The notes beneath the pieces are model-generated. The model was not told the DNA's origin. It did not search any database and saw only the letters and a program-made list of their open reading frames with translations. Of a stretch of DNA of 64,000 bases, positions 18,401 to 26,118 are shown in pieces. Source of the stretch: Litoribacter populi (GTDB lineage Bacteria > Bacteroidota > Bacteroidia > Cytophagales > Cyclobacteriaceae); assembly GCF_007483685.1 (NCBI RefSeq), contig NZ_VMKN01000002.1, positions 41,924-105,923 of the forward strand, read 5' to 3'. Position 1 is the stretch's first letter. The number at the start of each line of letters is the position of its first letter. The translations under genes and the position numbers were made by a program.

Positions 18401-18955
18401 TGGTACATTTTGATCGGTAATGCTGGCACGCACGTACAAGTTATCGGCCAGTTGCCCATCCATCTGCAAATTCAAGGCGCTGTTTACAAACACGTTTTGA
18501 GTATTCCCGAATGATATTCCCCGGGTTAGGTTTCCGGATTTTTGCAAGTTGGATGTAGGAAATATTTCTTCACGAAAATCAAAAACCTCGGAGGCCTTCA
18601 CCCGATTATCTTTAAAAAGTGCAGCTGAGTCATAATGCTCGGCAAGCGTCCTATGGGCAAATTTTTTCCCCAAGTCAAAAGGAAGGGTCTGAAAGCAAAC
18701 CTCCAAGGAGTCAAAGGTCAAAGGACCTTCTAACTTCAAAATGCCAGTATTGATATTAAATGAATGGACAAAATCAGCGGTATCAGGGCTTTGAAAGACT
18801 ATGCTTTCGGGCACCACTGTCAGGGAGTCCAGTCGCACTCCTTTCAAGAGGTCATCTTTTCCCAACCACCTACAAGAGATATCCTGGGCTGCCGCCGAAA
18901 AAACCACCAATAGCAGAAGCACACTACTTTTTAAAAAATGCCTTGCCCAGATCAT
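15497..18955 (-). CDS. Large outer-membrane beta-barrel protein, function unknown
   Basis: A 1152-residue protein with a clear N-terminal signal peptide (hydrophobic helix at about 8-20, cut after AAAQ). Residues 30-130 look like an N-terminal periplasmic domain. From about 135 to the end the chain is a long series of amphipathic beta strands with aromatic girdle residues, ending in a hydrophobic strand with a terminal Phe (VSALF), as barrel proteins do. The segment around 270-330 (GPYRIRGPQNERFVIIMANS, then DGRQLKRGFNYDYVIDYNQGEITF) is a conserved block that I know from large exported proteins of Bacteroidota and Chlorobi. I do not recognise a specific function. The gene begins 19 bases after the sensor kinase stop, so the two are almost certainly co-transcribed. 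Confidence 0.78.
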   Translation of the reverse strand: MIWARHFLKSSVLLLLVVFSAAAQDISCRWLGKDDLLKGVRLDSLTVVPESIVFQSPDTADFVHSFNINTGILKLEGPLTFDSLEVCFQTLPFDLGKKFAHRTLAEHYDSAALFKDNRVKASEVFDFREEIFPTSNLQKSGNLTRGISFGNTQNVFVNSALNLQMDGQLADNLYVRASITDQNVPFQPEGNTQQLQDFDNVLIELYNDKMSLAAGDVVLQNRTSEFLRYYKNVQGLQFTTGYEMGENWKASTQVAASFAKGKFASSEIPILEGVLGPYRIRGPQNERFVIIMANSEKVFLDGRQLKRGFNYDYVIDYNQGEITFTTNVLITQYSRVRIDFEYAERNFQRSILSANHIQENKHVKFYLNYYKEEDNRNRPLFFEFSDQDKQLLSSVGNNIDQAVIPRVDSAAFDANRVMYMRQFRESGESFYVYSTEAEEARFIPSFLQVGRGNGDYVRRQQLANGVVYEFVEPINGVRQGDYSIQAPLPAPSKKEMVTAGTVIKLGLYEQLYSEVALSTNDQNLFSEIDNNENKGYAFKSGVRSQNRKIGWLPDYAFKGQAEVEYNSVNFSFIDRVRYIEFDRDWSLQQEDLIFAASEKLFSAQAEAVKDADNLLSYRLNLRNRGEVLNGYQHLAQFNQQIGERVFLRNEFFNLNSQIQQFQSDWIRYRGDISYRSKVFVPGYSFHVDRNAVSAIESDSVVSTAMNFEEHKFFIKSNDTLPYSFFADASWREDYFPIQGEMLPDTKAFTTQYGLQRKFGVHDLKGTFTYRQMEYVSRDLPMETTIMGRLDYLGSAFAHNLRNELSYAIGNGRELRREFVFVPVPPGEGTHTWRDDNGDGIQQLNEFYIAINPEEKNYVKIFVPTDEYIQAYNTIFNYRLNAKFPDAWRKSAGIRKFLSRFSNNNSWNVDKKVTANDFRSRVLPLANGIADEDLVSIRQSIRSSMFFNRAVTKYGFDLSLFNSQFKQLLSGGFEDVAQHDLRLNSRYQVNSLVNLRVMANRGQRAAASDFLDNRNYTIAQHGYGPELAFQPSSVFRTTANYTFTGKRNLENVEFEEIASLHQMSFDVRFARAIKTTLNANFNYTYINYNGETNSPVGYEMLQALTPGNNFIWNLNWLQKIGEGLQLNMVYEGRNSEGLGRIIHVGRMQVSALF

Positions 18956-18974
18956 ATCACAACACTAACTTCCG

Positions 18975-21900
18975 CTAATGTAGTAATTTCATGGATATTT
19001 TAGGGAATGATAAGTAAAAAGAAGTTCCTACGCCCATTTCTGTTTCAAACCAAATTTTGCCACCGGCCGTATCCACACCCCTTCGGGCAATAGCCAAACC
19101 TAGCCCTGAGCCTTCTGATTTGGTACTGAAGTTAGGAACAAATATTTTATCCTTCAACTCTTCAGGAATACCCTTACCATTATCCCTGATTTCAAGTCTG
19201 ACATAACTGTTTTTAGAAGAAAGATGAACACAGATCTCTGGTACCCTATCATCAGGCACAGCTTGAATACCGTTAATGATCAAGTTGGAAATGATCCTGC
19301 TGAACAGCTTCTCATCTCCAATGATGGAAATGATTTTCTCCGTGGTGTCATCTTGGAAGGTAACCTTACCCTTTTCATTGTTTTTGAAAAGCTCCACGGC
19401 CTCATGCACCACAAACTTGAAGTCTATCGGCTCACTTTGCGGTAAAGGCATTTTAGCGAAAGTACTGAAGGAGGTTGCAATATCGCTCAAGGTGTCCACC
19501 TGAAGGATCAAAGATTCTACTGGTTTCACGATCTGGGTAGGGTCCTCTATTTTTCCAGCAGCCTGAAGCCTTAGCATATGCTGCAAAGTTAACTTCATGG
19601 GAGTAAGCGGATTTTTGATCTCATGAGCCACCTGCTTAGCCATTTCCCTCCATGCAGATTCCTTCTCTGTACTCGCCAGCACTTTTTTACTGGACTCTAA
19701 CTTGTAAAGCATGTTATTGTACTCATTTACCAATAGTCCAATCTCATCTTTACCTGGCCAGTACATTGGTTCGTTACTTTCCAAGTTGGTTGTCTTCAGC
19801 TTTTCGGTCAAGAGGCGGAATGGGAAGATCAACTGTTTGGAAACGAAGAAGGATACCACCAAGAATATCACAAATATGACTACGAAAATATTGAGGATGT
19901 TGCTGAACACATCAGCAATCACCATGTTGAGTTCACTTTCTGACTCGAAGAATGGAATAGAAATGATTCCCAAAATCCTTTGTCGCTCATTGTCCCTTAA
20001 AGCCAGATAGACGGTCTTGTAATTTAGATTCCCTACCTGTTCATCCAGAATCAGACGGTTATTCTGAGTTTCCAATATTTCACCCACGGCCAAAGGATGT
20101 AGGTAATCCGTAAGTACTTTTTTCTCAAAAATACTCGGTTGATTGGTAGCCATCAGTCGGCCATTAGGCATATATACATTGATATCTGTCCCTGTGGTGC
20201 CCGCAAGTCGGTGGACTTCCTCTAGAAATTGCTCCCTGTCCATGGCCCCTTTGGTCTGCTCTTCTAAGTAAGATGCGAGGTTGTTCCGGATGATGGTAGC
20301 CTTGTTGAAATATTGACGGTGAAGGTCATCGGTATAGCTATTTGTCAATAGACCAATAGAAATGATACTGATGATCAACATCGGGAAGAAAAAGGCAAAG
20401 TTGATGTAGAACTGGAGCTGTGTAGTGTAGTTGAATTGCAATCGGCCAAATCCTTGGAATAGCGAATACCCAAGAATACACACTAAGGTGAAAAGTAAAT
20501 AAGCCACAAAGAACAAGGACACATCTGCAAGCACATAATTGGACGGGTAGATCGGTGATGTCACTATTATGGTTTTGGTCGGACCTTTTACACCAAAATG
20601 GTGGTGATTGTTCTTATAAACCCCTGTGGTGTATAAAGTTGGGTTATCAATCAGGTTTTCATTCTCTGGATTTCTATAATTATAGATACCCAAACTCATT
20701 TTGAATATTCCATCCTCATACACCGCATAGTCATACTTCTCAGAATAAAGGTTATTGGCATATTCCTGATCTAACAGCAATTTTGGAAATACACTGGAAG
20801 GCTGCACGCTTCTCTGCACCAGTTCCAACATGATCGTGCCCAAGAACTGGTCATCATTGTATAGACTGACGAAAGAGTAAAACTTATTCCCACCCGTTTC
20901 GGCTGTATTTCGGATAAAATAGAGATTACGAAATGGCGTTGCATAATCGCTCTTCATATGCTGGAAGCGATAATCTTCGAGTGTCTCCTCGGTTTCGCGC
21001 TGTGAGATCAGTTCACCCCGAGGGTTAAAGATTTTGACACTAAGATCATACTGATCAAAGTAATTGCTCATGAACACTCGACGGATCTTTTGCTCTATAG
21101 GGTCTTTAGACTGCAGAGGGTCGCTCATTCGGGATTTGATGAAGTAATCCTCCTCTATATTTTTCATGGCCTCAGACAGCAGGAATTCGGCCATGACGTC
21201 ATTTTCAACCATCAGCTGGTTGGCGTATTTTATCTTGGACTGAATTTCCTTTTTGCGGTTATCCTGATATGCACCCGCACCGGTGATAATAGCCCCAATT
21301 AGGCATCCATAGAAAAAGGTCAGAAAAGTATTGAAGTCAAGTTTGAAAACATTCTTGTGTAGTTCAAAAGTGATAATGGACACCAACAAGATTAGATGAG
21401 CTAGATAAACTACAAGCAGTGTAAGATTATCATACCCTAAATACGCCACAATCGGTACCGAAAAAATCATCAAATGGGTCAAGACCGTTCTTCTACTGGT
21501 CTTATTCTTATACAACACCATCGTAATAGCTATCAATGTAAATAGCAAATAGGCTGCACCTCCTAAGAAAATTATGAATAGACTTATCCCCTGGAAATAC
21601 GTGAAGGTGGGTACTGTCAAAATGTTAAGTTCCCATTGAGAGTTGTTAACTATATTGGTAAACAACCTGAAGAACAACATCAGCAGGATGGTGGAAAGCA
21701 GAAAGCTAAGATAATGGAAGAACCACTCTTTGTATTGTCTCTTGAATTTAAAGAATAGCACTAAGTATACCTTTCTGCTAAGCATAGCTATCAGTAAGAA
21801 AAGCAGAATGGCCGCTGTCAAAACATTTAAAAGCAAATCCCCCAAGCTCGGATTGATCAGCGAAGAGGCGTACTTGGAAGGATTGAAAAGTTGTGTATCA

Positions 21901-22691
21901 AAGTATTCTTGGGGGAAATGAAAGAAAATCATAATTGCCCTGATACTTATAAGAATCACTGTAGTATAACTGATGGCTAAACTTTTCTTACCTTTCTTCC
22001 ATAATGTTCTTACAAAATCACTCCCCAATATTATCACCAACCCCATGATGGAAAAGAAAAACACCAAAAGCACGGTGCCGCTTTGATAACCTACTTGCTG
22101 GTAACCCGTCCTAAAAAGTACCGAGAAATAATATTCCCCATTATCCTTGAAGAGGTCCTGGAACCCTTCTTTGGGAGAAGATGAAAGAATAAACCTATCA
22201 TTTCCAAATATGTCAGGGTTTTCCCCCTTATCAAGATACTCGTTATTAATGTCGATTTTATCATACAGGGTATAAACCTGGACCATCCAGAACAGCTGCC
22301 CCAATCGATTGATTTTTCGAAGCTTAATAAAATAAATACCCTTTTGATTTTCCAGCAATTGGTATTTCCGGGTGGTATCTAGATCCTCAAACTCAGGAAT
22401 CATAGTGATGGATGACCAATAAAGCAATCCACCATTCACCGTAAAGAGATAAAAAGGGTGCTTGGTGTCTATATTCAGCGTTCTAAAGGAAACCTGCTTA
22501 TCTGGCCGGTTATTCATCAACAATGTGATGTAGTCATCGTCAAATTCATCAACCACCCGGTCCATTTGGTCATTGACAAATTCAGCCTGTTCTTCATCAG
22601 TCCGGATGGTTGTTGTAAAAAAATTTACTCCCAGTAAAACAGCCAGGGAGGCGATGGCTATAAATAAGATTAAACGTCTTTTCTTTAGCAT
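18975..22691 (-). CDS. Very large multi-domain membrane sensor histidine kinase
   Basis: A 1238-residue kinase. A first membrane helix (9-28) is followed by a periplasmic domain (about 30-200), then a block of about eight membrane helices (205-460), a second extracytoplasmic domain (470-690), two further helices (about 700-760), a Cache-like domain (785-910), a last helix, and HAMP (about 935-985). The kinase core has His1023 in the H-box AHEIKNPLTPMK, N-box Asn1136 (NLIINGIQAVP), G1 DNGKGIP (Asp1170 on), F-box IFVPNFSTKS and G2 GSGLGLAIAR. The core is NtrY-like. No response regulator is adjacent, so the partner is elsewhere. The large sensing part and the linked outer-membrane barrel suggest envelope sensing, an inference. 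Confidence 0.87.
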   Translation of the reverse strand: MLKKRRLILFIAIASLAVLLGVNFFTTTIRTDEEQAEFVNDQMDRVVDEFDDDYITLLMNNRPDKQVSFRTLNIDTKHPFYLFTVNGGLLYWSSITMIPEFEDLDTTRKYQLLENQKGIYFIKLRKINRLGQLFWMVQVYTLYDKIDINNEYLDKGENPDIFGNDRFILSSSPKEGFQDLFKDNGEYYFSVLFRTGYQQVGYQSGTVLLVFFFSIMGLVIILGSDFVRTLWKKGKKSLAISYTTVILISIRAIMIFFHFPQEYFDTQLFNPSKYASSLINPSLGDLLLNVLTAAILLFLLIAMLSRKVYLVLFFKFKRQYKEWFFHYLSFLLSTILLMLFFRLFTNIVNNSQWELNILTVPTFTYFQGISLFIIFLGGAAYLLFTLIAITMVLYKNKTSRRTVLTHLMIFSVPIVAYLGYDNLTLLVVYLAHLILLVSIITFELHKNVFKLDFNTFLTFFYGCLIGAIITGAGAYQDNRKKEIQSKIKYANQLMVENDVMAEFLLSEAMKNIEEDYFIKSRMSDPLQSKDPIEQKIRRVFMSNYFDQYDLSVKIFNPRGELISQRETEETLEDYRFQHMKSDYATPFRNLYFIRNTAETGGNKFYSFVSLYNDDQFLGTIMLELVQRSVQPSSVFPKLLLDQEYANNLYSEKYDYAVYEDGIFKMSLGIYNYRNPENENLIDNPTLYTTGVYKNNHHHFGVKGPTKTIIVTSPIYPSNYVLADVSLFFVAYLLFTLVCILGYSLFQGFGRLQFNYTTQLQFYINFAFFFPMLIISIISIGLLTNSYTDDLHRQYFNKATIIRNNLASYLEEQTKGAMDREQFLEEVHRLAGTTGTDINVYMPNGRLMATNQPSIFEKKVLTDYLHPLAVGEILETQNNRLILDEQVGNLNYKTVYLALRDNERQRILGIISIPFFESESELNMVIADVFSNILNIFVVIFVIFLVVSFFVSKQLIFPFRLLTEKLKTTNLESNEPMYWPGKDEIGLLVNEYNNMLYKLESSKKVLASTEKESAWREMAKQVAHEIKNPLTPMKLTLQHMLRLQAAGKIEDPTQIVKPVESLILQVDTLSDIATSFSTFAKMPLPQSEPIDFKFVVHEAVELFKNNEKGKVTFQDDTTEKIISIIGDEKLFSRIISNLIINGIQAVPDDRVPEICVHLSSKNSYVRLEIRDNGKGIPEELKDKIFVPNFSTKSEGSGLGLAIARRGVDTAGGKIWFETEMGVGTSFYLSFPKISMKLLH

Positions 22692-22708
22692 AATTTCGCT
22701 AAAAGTAA

Positions 22709-22740
22709 AAAAGCAAAGTTGATTTTCAAACTTTGCTTTT
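22709..22740 (-). terminator. Intrinsic terminator at the end of the respiratory locus
   Basis: Arms 22709-22720 and 22729-22740 (AAAAGCAAAGTT against AACTTTGCTTTT) form a 12-bp stem with an 8-base loop. On the minus strand it is followed by a T-rich stretch. It lies just after the 91-residue protein and before the sensor kinase. Confidence 0.88.
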
Positions 22741-22749
22741 CAATTTTAT

Positions 22750-23025
22750 CTAGGAATTTTGAAATTTCGATGTTTGCAGCTTCCTCTTTTTAGAATTTTT
22801 ATACCAAAAGTACCCAACTATCATCGCCAAAACATATGGTGCGGCAAATAGGTACATAATCCCATAATTGAGGCCTGCACCCACTGAGGTCTCTCCTGAA
22901 CTCACATTGTTTTCGACTGTGGCCCTACACATTGCACATTGGGCAAGGGCAACATTTGCCTTACCCATCATGAGGATTAGGAACCCGGACAATATCGATA
23001 TTTTTTTATTGAGTTTAGCTAACAT
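22750..23025 (-). CDS. Small exported membrane protein with CAMC motif
   Basis: 91 residues: an N-terminal signal-type helix (about 10-28) ending in VALA, then the mature start QCAMCR (Cys30, Cys33), a polar stretch and a second hydrophobic helix (about 55-75) followed by a Lys/Arg-rich tail. The topology puts the Cys pair in the periplasm at the membrane. It is the last gene of the respiratory locus, next to DUF420 and SCO, both linked to cytochrome oxidase assembly. A CxxC pair there could bind copper or handle electrons, which is inference. The ALAQC stretch resembles a lipobox, but Gln before the Cys makes signal peptidase I cleavage more likely. Confidence 0.75.
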   Translation of the reverse strand: MLAKLNKKISILSGFLILMMGKANVALAQCAMCRATVENNVSSGETSVGAGLNYGIMYLFAAPYVLAMIVGYFWYKNSKKRKLQTSKFQNS

Positions 23026-23074
23026 GGAATCTTTTGGTAAGACATTAGTAAAACGCCAGATTTTTGAATTTAGT

Positions 23075-23629
23075 TTACCCGCCGTAATATGGGCTAATCA
23101 TTAGGTACACAATTACACCACTGATGGTCACATATAGCCAAATAGGATAAGCATACTTTACCACTTTTCTATGTCGCACATAATTACCAACCAATCCAAA
23201 GTAGTATGCTAGCAAAATCGGGAAAAGTGCAATCGCAGCAAATAGAATATGAGTGATCAGGATGACATAGTAAATGGTTTTGATTAATCCTTCTCCACCA
23301 AAAGTAGTGCTTGGCGCACTAGCATGATAGATCACATAAGAAACAAGGAATACAGCACCTAAACCAAAGGCTGTGGTCATGGATGCTTTATGTGCTCCAA
23401 TATTTTTCTGCTTGATAAAATATAAGCCCACCAGCAAGGCTACTGTTGAAGCACTATTTAACACTGCATTCAAATGTGGTAGAAAATAAACCCAATCTTG
23501 CGCCAAATTAAGCTTTGCAGGCATAAACAATAAAATGGCCACTACAATAGGAATGGCGATAGAGATGGCCACAATCCAACCATACACTTTTTTTTCTCCC
23601 ACAGGAGAAGTAACATTATTTGCTTCCAT
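23075..23629 (-). CDS. DUF420 family membrane protein (CtaM-like)
   Basis: A 184-residue inner-membrane protein with five predicted helices and conserved His residues in LPHLNAVLNS (His52 region), GAHKASM and HILFAAIALF. The pattern is that of DUF420, a family found with caa3/aa3 oxidase genes; in Gram-positives the relative CtaM is required for oxidase maturation. Here it follows the SCO gene with a 14-base overlap and precedes the small CAMC protein, which supports an oxidase assembly role. Confidence 0.87.
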   Translation of the reverse strand: MEANNVTSPVGEKKVYGWIVAISIAIPIVVAILLFMPAKLNLAQDWVYFLPHLNAVLNSASTVALLVGLYFIKQKNIGAHKASMTTAFGLGAVFLVSYVIYHASAPSTTFGGEGLIKTIYYVILITHILFAAIALFPILLAYYFGLVGNYVRHRKVVKYAYPIWLYVTISGVIVYLMISPYYGG

Positions 23630-24281
23630 TTAACAAAATCTTTGTTTCTAAAATCAATTCATCCACTTGCTCACGGGTAGTACCGCTATAATAGCCGCGT
23701 ATTCTCCCCTGACCATCTATCAGTACAAATTTATCGCTATGGACAAAATCATCAGGCTCACCCATTCCGTCAATGGTCGGCAAAATAAATCCGCATTTGG
23801 CAAGCTCATATACCTCATCTTTTTCGCCATGGAGAAAATGCCATTTACCCGGGCGGGCTTCATGCCTTTCAGCATATTCGGCCAAAACTTCAGGTTGATC
23901 ATACTCGGGATCAATACTTATAGAATAGATCTGAACTCCCTCCTCATCTCTGAAGGCATCCTGCACCCTAGTCATCTCATCGCTCATTGCTGGGCAAATA
24001 CTCGGGCAACTTGTAAAGAAGAAATCCACAATGGTGATCTTATCATCCATTTCTGTTCTACCTACAGCCTCCCCCAGGTGGGATGTGAAAGTAAATTCGG
24101 GAATGTAATGTTGCTGATCAGAGACAGGGCACTCCGCATAGGCATTGTCCACGCCATCTTCGAAGTATATTGGAATCTCGTAAGTATTGCTGCCAAAAGC
24201 CCTGAGAAAAACGATGATCAACACCGGTATCATAAGGATACACAACAACACCATAAATTGTATTACTCGTAACGGTTTCAT
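23616..24281 (-). CDS. SCO1/SenC family copper chaperone
   Basis: A 221-residue SCO protein anchored by an N-terminal helix (about 8-27), with a periplasmic thioredoxin-like domain. Copper ligands are Cys92 and Cys96 in FTSCPSICPAM, with His181 in DDFVHSDKF. SCO proteins deliver copper to, or reduce, the CuA site of oxidase subunit II, which is encoded upstream in this locus. A strong terminator-like hairpin stands 45 to 70 bases ahead of its start, so its expression may be lower than that of the structural genes, or it may have its own promoter. Confidence 0.92.
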   Translation of the reverse strand: MKPLRVIQFMVLLCILMIPVLIIVFLRAFGSNTYEIPIYFEDGVDNAYAECPVSDQQHYIPEFTFTSHLGEAVGRTEMDDKITIVDFFFTSCPSICPAMSDEMTRVQDAFRDEEGVQIYSISIDPEYDQPEVLAEYAERHEARPGKWHFLHGEKDEVYELAKCGFILPTIDGMGEPDDFVHSDKFVLIDGQGRIRGYYSGTTREQVDELILETKILLNGSK

Positions 24282-24316
24282 TTCAATCCTGTACTTCAGT
24301 TTGTTTAATCCTTTAA

Positions 24317-24349
24317 CAAAAAAGAAGGTTGAAGATTCCCCTCCAACCT
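24317..24349 (-). terminator. Mid-operon terminator or attenuator before the SCO gene
   Basis: On the minus strand AGGTTGGAG (24349-24341) pairs with CTTCAACCT (24334-24326), a 9-bp stem with one G-T pair and a 6-base loop, followed by TCTTTTTT. It sits between subunit IV (ends 24382) and SCO (starts 24281), so transcripts from actA could partly stop here. Confidence 0.75.
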
Positions 24350-24381
24350 AACTTTCGTAAATCTCTATAGAAAACGGTAGT

Positions 24382-24711
24382 CTACCATCTCATCAAGAAG
24401 ATGTCTGTACCTTCTCTCAGCAATGCGATGATCAACCAAACCAAAAATATCAATGGCAACATGATAGACCAAACCAAAACCTTAGCTTCATCTTTAAGGT
24501 GCATGAATTCCATCATGATATATCCAGCTTTAACCAATGTAAGCCCGATAAATATCGAATAAAGCAATACGCCTCTTTCCATATTAAAGGCAAATACGTA
24601 TTCTATCAAAGTTACGATCAATAGAATGGCCGCAATCTTCCAGATTTTTTTGATCTTCTCCGCGTTACGTGGAGCTACTTCCAAAGTGCTTTTGTTATCT
24701 TGAATATCCAT
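24382..24711 (-). CDS. Cytochrome c oxidase subunit IV (prokaryotic type)
   Basis: A 109-residue protein with three predicted membrane helices (about 26-46, 52-70 and 80-100) and the MMEFMHLKDEAKV turn typical of prokaryotic COX4 proteins (CtaF/CyoD-like). It is an accessory subunit of the aa3 oxidase. It follows the larger subunit III gene by 20 bases and is the last structural gene before the mid-operon hairpin. Confidence 0.87.
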   Translation of the reverse strand: MDIQDNKSTLEVAPRNAEKIKKIWKIAAILLIVTLIEYVFAFNMERGVLLYSIFIGLTLVKAGYIMMEFMHLKDEAKVLVWSIMLPLIFLVWLIIALLREGTDIFLMRW

Positions 24712-24731
24712 AGTCTTCTAATATTTTAAAG

Positions 24732-25508
24732 TTAGATAAGGTAAAAGAAGGTAAATACGAATACCCATACCAAATCAACAAAGTGCCAGTACAATCCAAT
24801 TTTTTCTACCATTTCATAGTGGCCTCTTCTTTCATACACACCTACAGCAGCCTGATAAAAAGCAAGGAATAACAAGAAAACACCAATAGTAACGTGAAAT
24901 CCGTGGAATCCTGTGATGAAGAAAAACAGTTGTGCAAATGCCGCAGGACCGTATTCATTCACGCTCAAGTTGGCGCCAAAGACGGTTTCAGAAACCATAT
25001 TGCCAAAATTGCCGATGAAAGTAATGGTAGCACCACCGTCAGTTCCATGAATAAAGTGTCCCCACTCCCATGCCTGACAGCCTAAGAAAGTAAGACCACC
25101 TACAAGCGTCCAAAGCAACCATTTAGTTACATCTTTTCTGTCATTTCTATGTCCAGCTTCTACAGCCAATACCATAGTCACGGAGCTCATGATGAGGATA
25201 AAGGTCATAAGACCTACGAATACAAGCGGGGCATGGATACCGTGTACGAATGGAATGGCGTCAAACACCATCTCAGGCACCGGCCAGTATTCATTTGATC
25301 CTACGAAAGAATCAGCCGGTCCACCGTATGGAGGATAACTTACCCTAATCGCGCCATAAGCCACCAAAAATGCAGCAAAGGTAAAAATATCAGAAAGCAG
25401 GAAAAACCACATCATCAGTTTCCCGTAACTTGCATTAAGTGGTTCGTTTCCACCACCCCAAATTCCTCTCTTGGAACTCAAATTAATCGATGTTGTCGCT
25501 GTAGACAT
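24732..25508 (-). CDS. ctaE: Cytochrome c oxidase subunit III
   Basis: 258 residues, seven-helix type subunit III. Visible marks are the LMMWFFLLSDIFTFAAFLVAYG first helix, an internal VTMVLAVEAGHRND segment, GCQAWEWGHFIHGTDGG and the C-terminal ITGFHGFHVTIGV and YWHFVDLVWVFVF helices that define the family. It stabilises subunit I and binds lipid. It is the second of two subunit III-like genes in tandem, and is larger than its neighbour because of an insertion between the first helices. Confidence 0.93.
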   Translation of the reverse strand: MSTATTSINLSSKRGIWGGGNEPLNASYGKLMMWFFLLSDIFTFAAFLVAYGAIRVSYPPYGGPADSFVGSNEYWPVPEMVFDAIPFVHGIHAPLVFVGLMTFILIMSSVTMVLAVEAGHRNDRKDVTKWLLWTLVGGLTFLGCQAWEWGHFIHGTDGGATITFIGNFGNMVSETVFGANLSVNEYGPAAFAQLFFFITGFHGFHVTIGVFLLFLAFYQAAVGVYERRGHYEMVEKIGLYWHFVDLVWVFVFTFFYLI

Positions 25509-25536
25509 AAATTTTAAAATTAACTAAAATTATATT

Positions 25537-26118
25537 TTAATGATTCAATAACAAGAACATGAACAAGTAAACCCACAAACCTCCAAGAAAATGCCAATAT
25601 GTGGCACACATCTCCATTCGGGTCATACTTTTGGAGTGGATTTTATAATTAAAGGACGAAATTAACACAATAATCAGAAAAATCACACCACTAATCAAGT
25701 GTAATGCATGCAGACCTGTAAAAACATACAGAAATGAGCCGGCAGGATTTCCTACAAAGTACACATCTCTATCCACTAAAGCCACCCAGCTATACCACTG
25801 ACCAATCAAGAAGGCTACTCCGAGAATAGATGTAAGCACCATTCCAAGCTTTAGACTTTTCATATCGTCACGTTGCGCGGCAGAGTAAGCCCAGTGCATA
25901 GTACCACTGCTCAATACGATGATCGCTGAAGTCCAATAGAAAACCGATGGCAAGTTGAATTCCAACCAGTTCCCTTCAGCCTGACGTACAATATAAGCAC
26001 TCGTCAAAGCAGCAAACACCATCACAGTACTCACGATGAACAACCACAATGCAAACTTTTTAGGATGCATAGATATGGGTTGTTCCGCCCCCTCAATATA
26101 TTCTAATCTCTCTTCCAT
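25537..26118 (-). CDS. Second heme-copper oxidase subunit III paralogue (short)
   Basis: 193 residues with five helices. The family motifs ALWLFIVSTVMVFAALTSAYI, GLHALHLISG and YWHFLGGLWVYLFMFLLLNH are present. It is shorter than the adjacent ctaE by about 65 residues and matches the five-helix subunit III form. Such pairs are common in Bacteroidota; which of them assembles in the main aa3 complex cannot be told from the sequence. It begins where ctaB stops (overlapping TAATG), so translation is coupled. Confidence 0.9.
   Translation of the reverse strand: MEERLEYIEGAEQPISMHPKKFALWLFIVSTVMVFAALTSAYIVRQAEGNWLEFNLPSVFYWTSAIIVLSSGTMHWAYSAAQRDDMKSLKLGMVLTSILGVAFLIGQWYSWVALVDRDVYFVGNPAGSFLYVFTGLHALHLISGVIFLIIVLISSFNYKIHSKSMTRMEMCATYWHFLGGLWVYLFMFLLLNH

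Noticed and set aside
22750-23025. Lipoprotein call for the CAMC protein
   Set aside because: Gln precedes the Cys in ALAQC, whereas lipoboxes need a small residue there, so ordinary signal peptidase cleavage is more likely.
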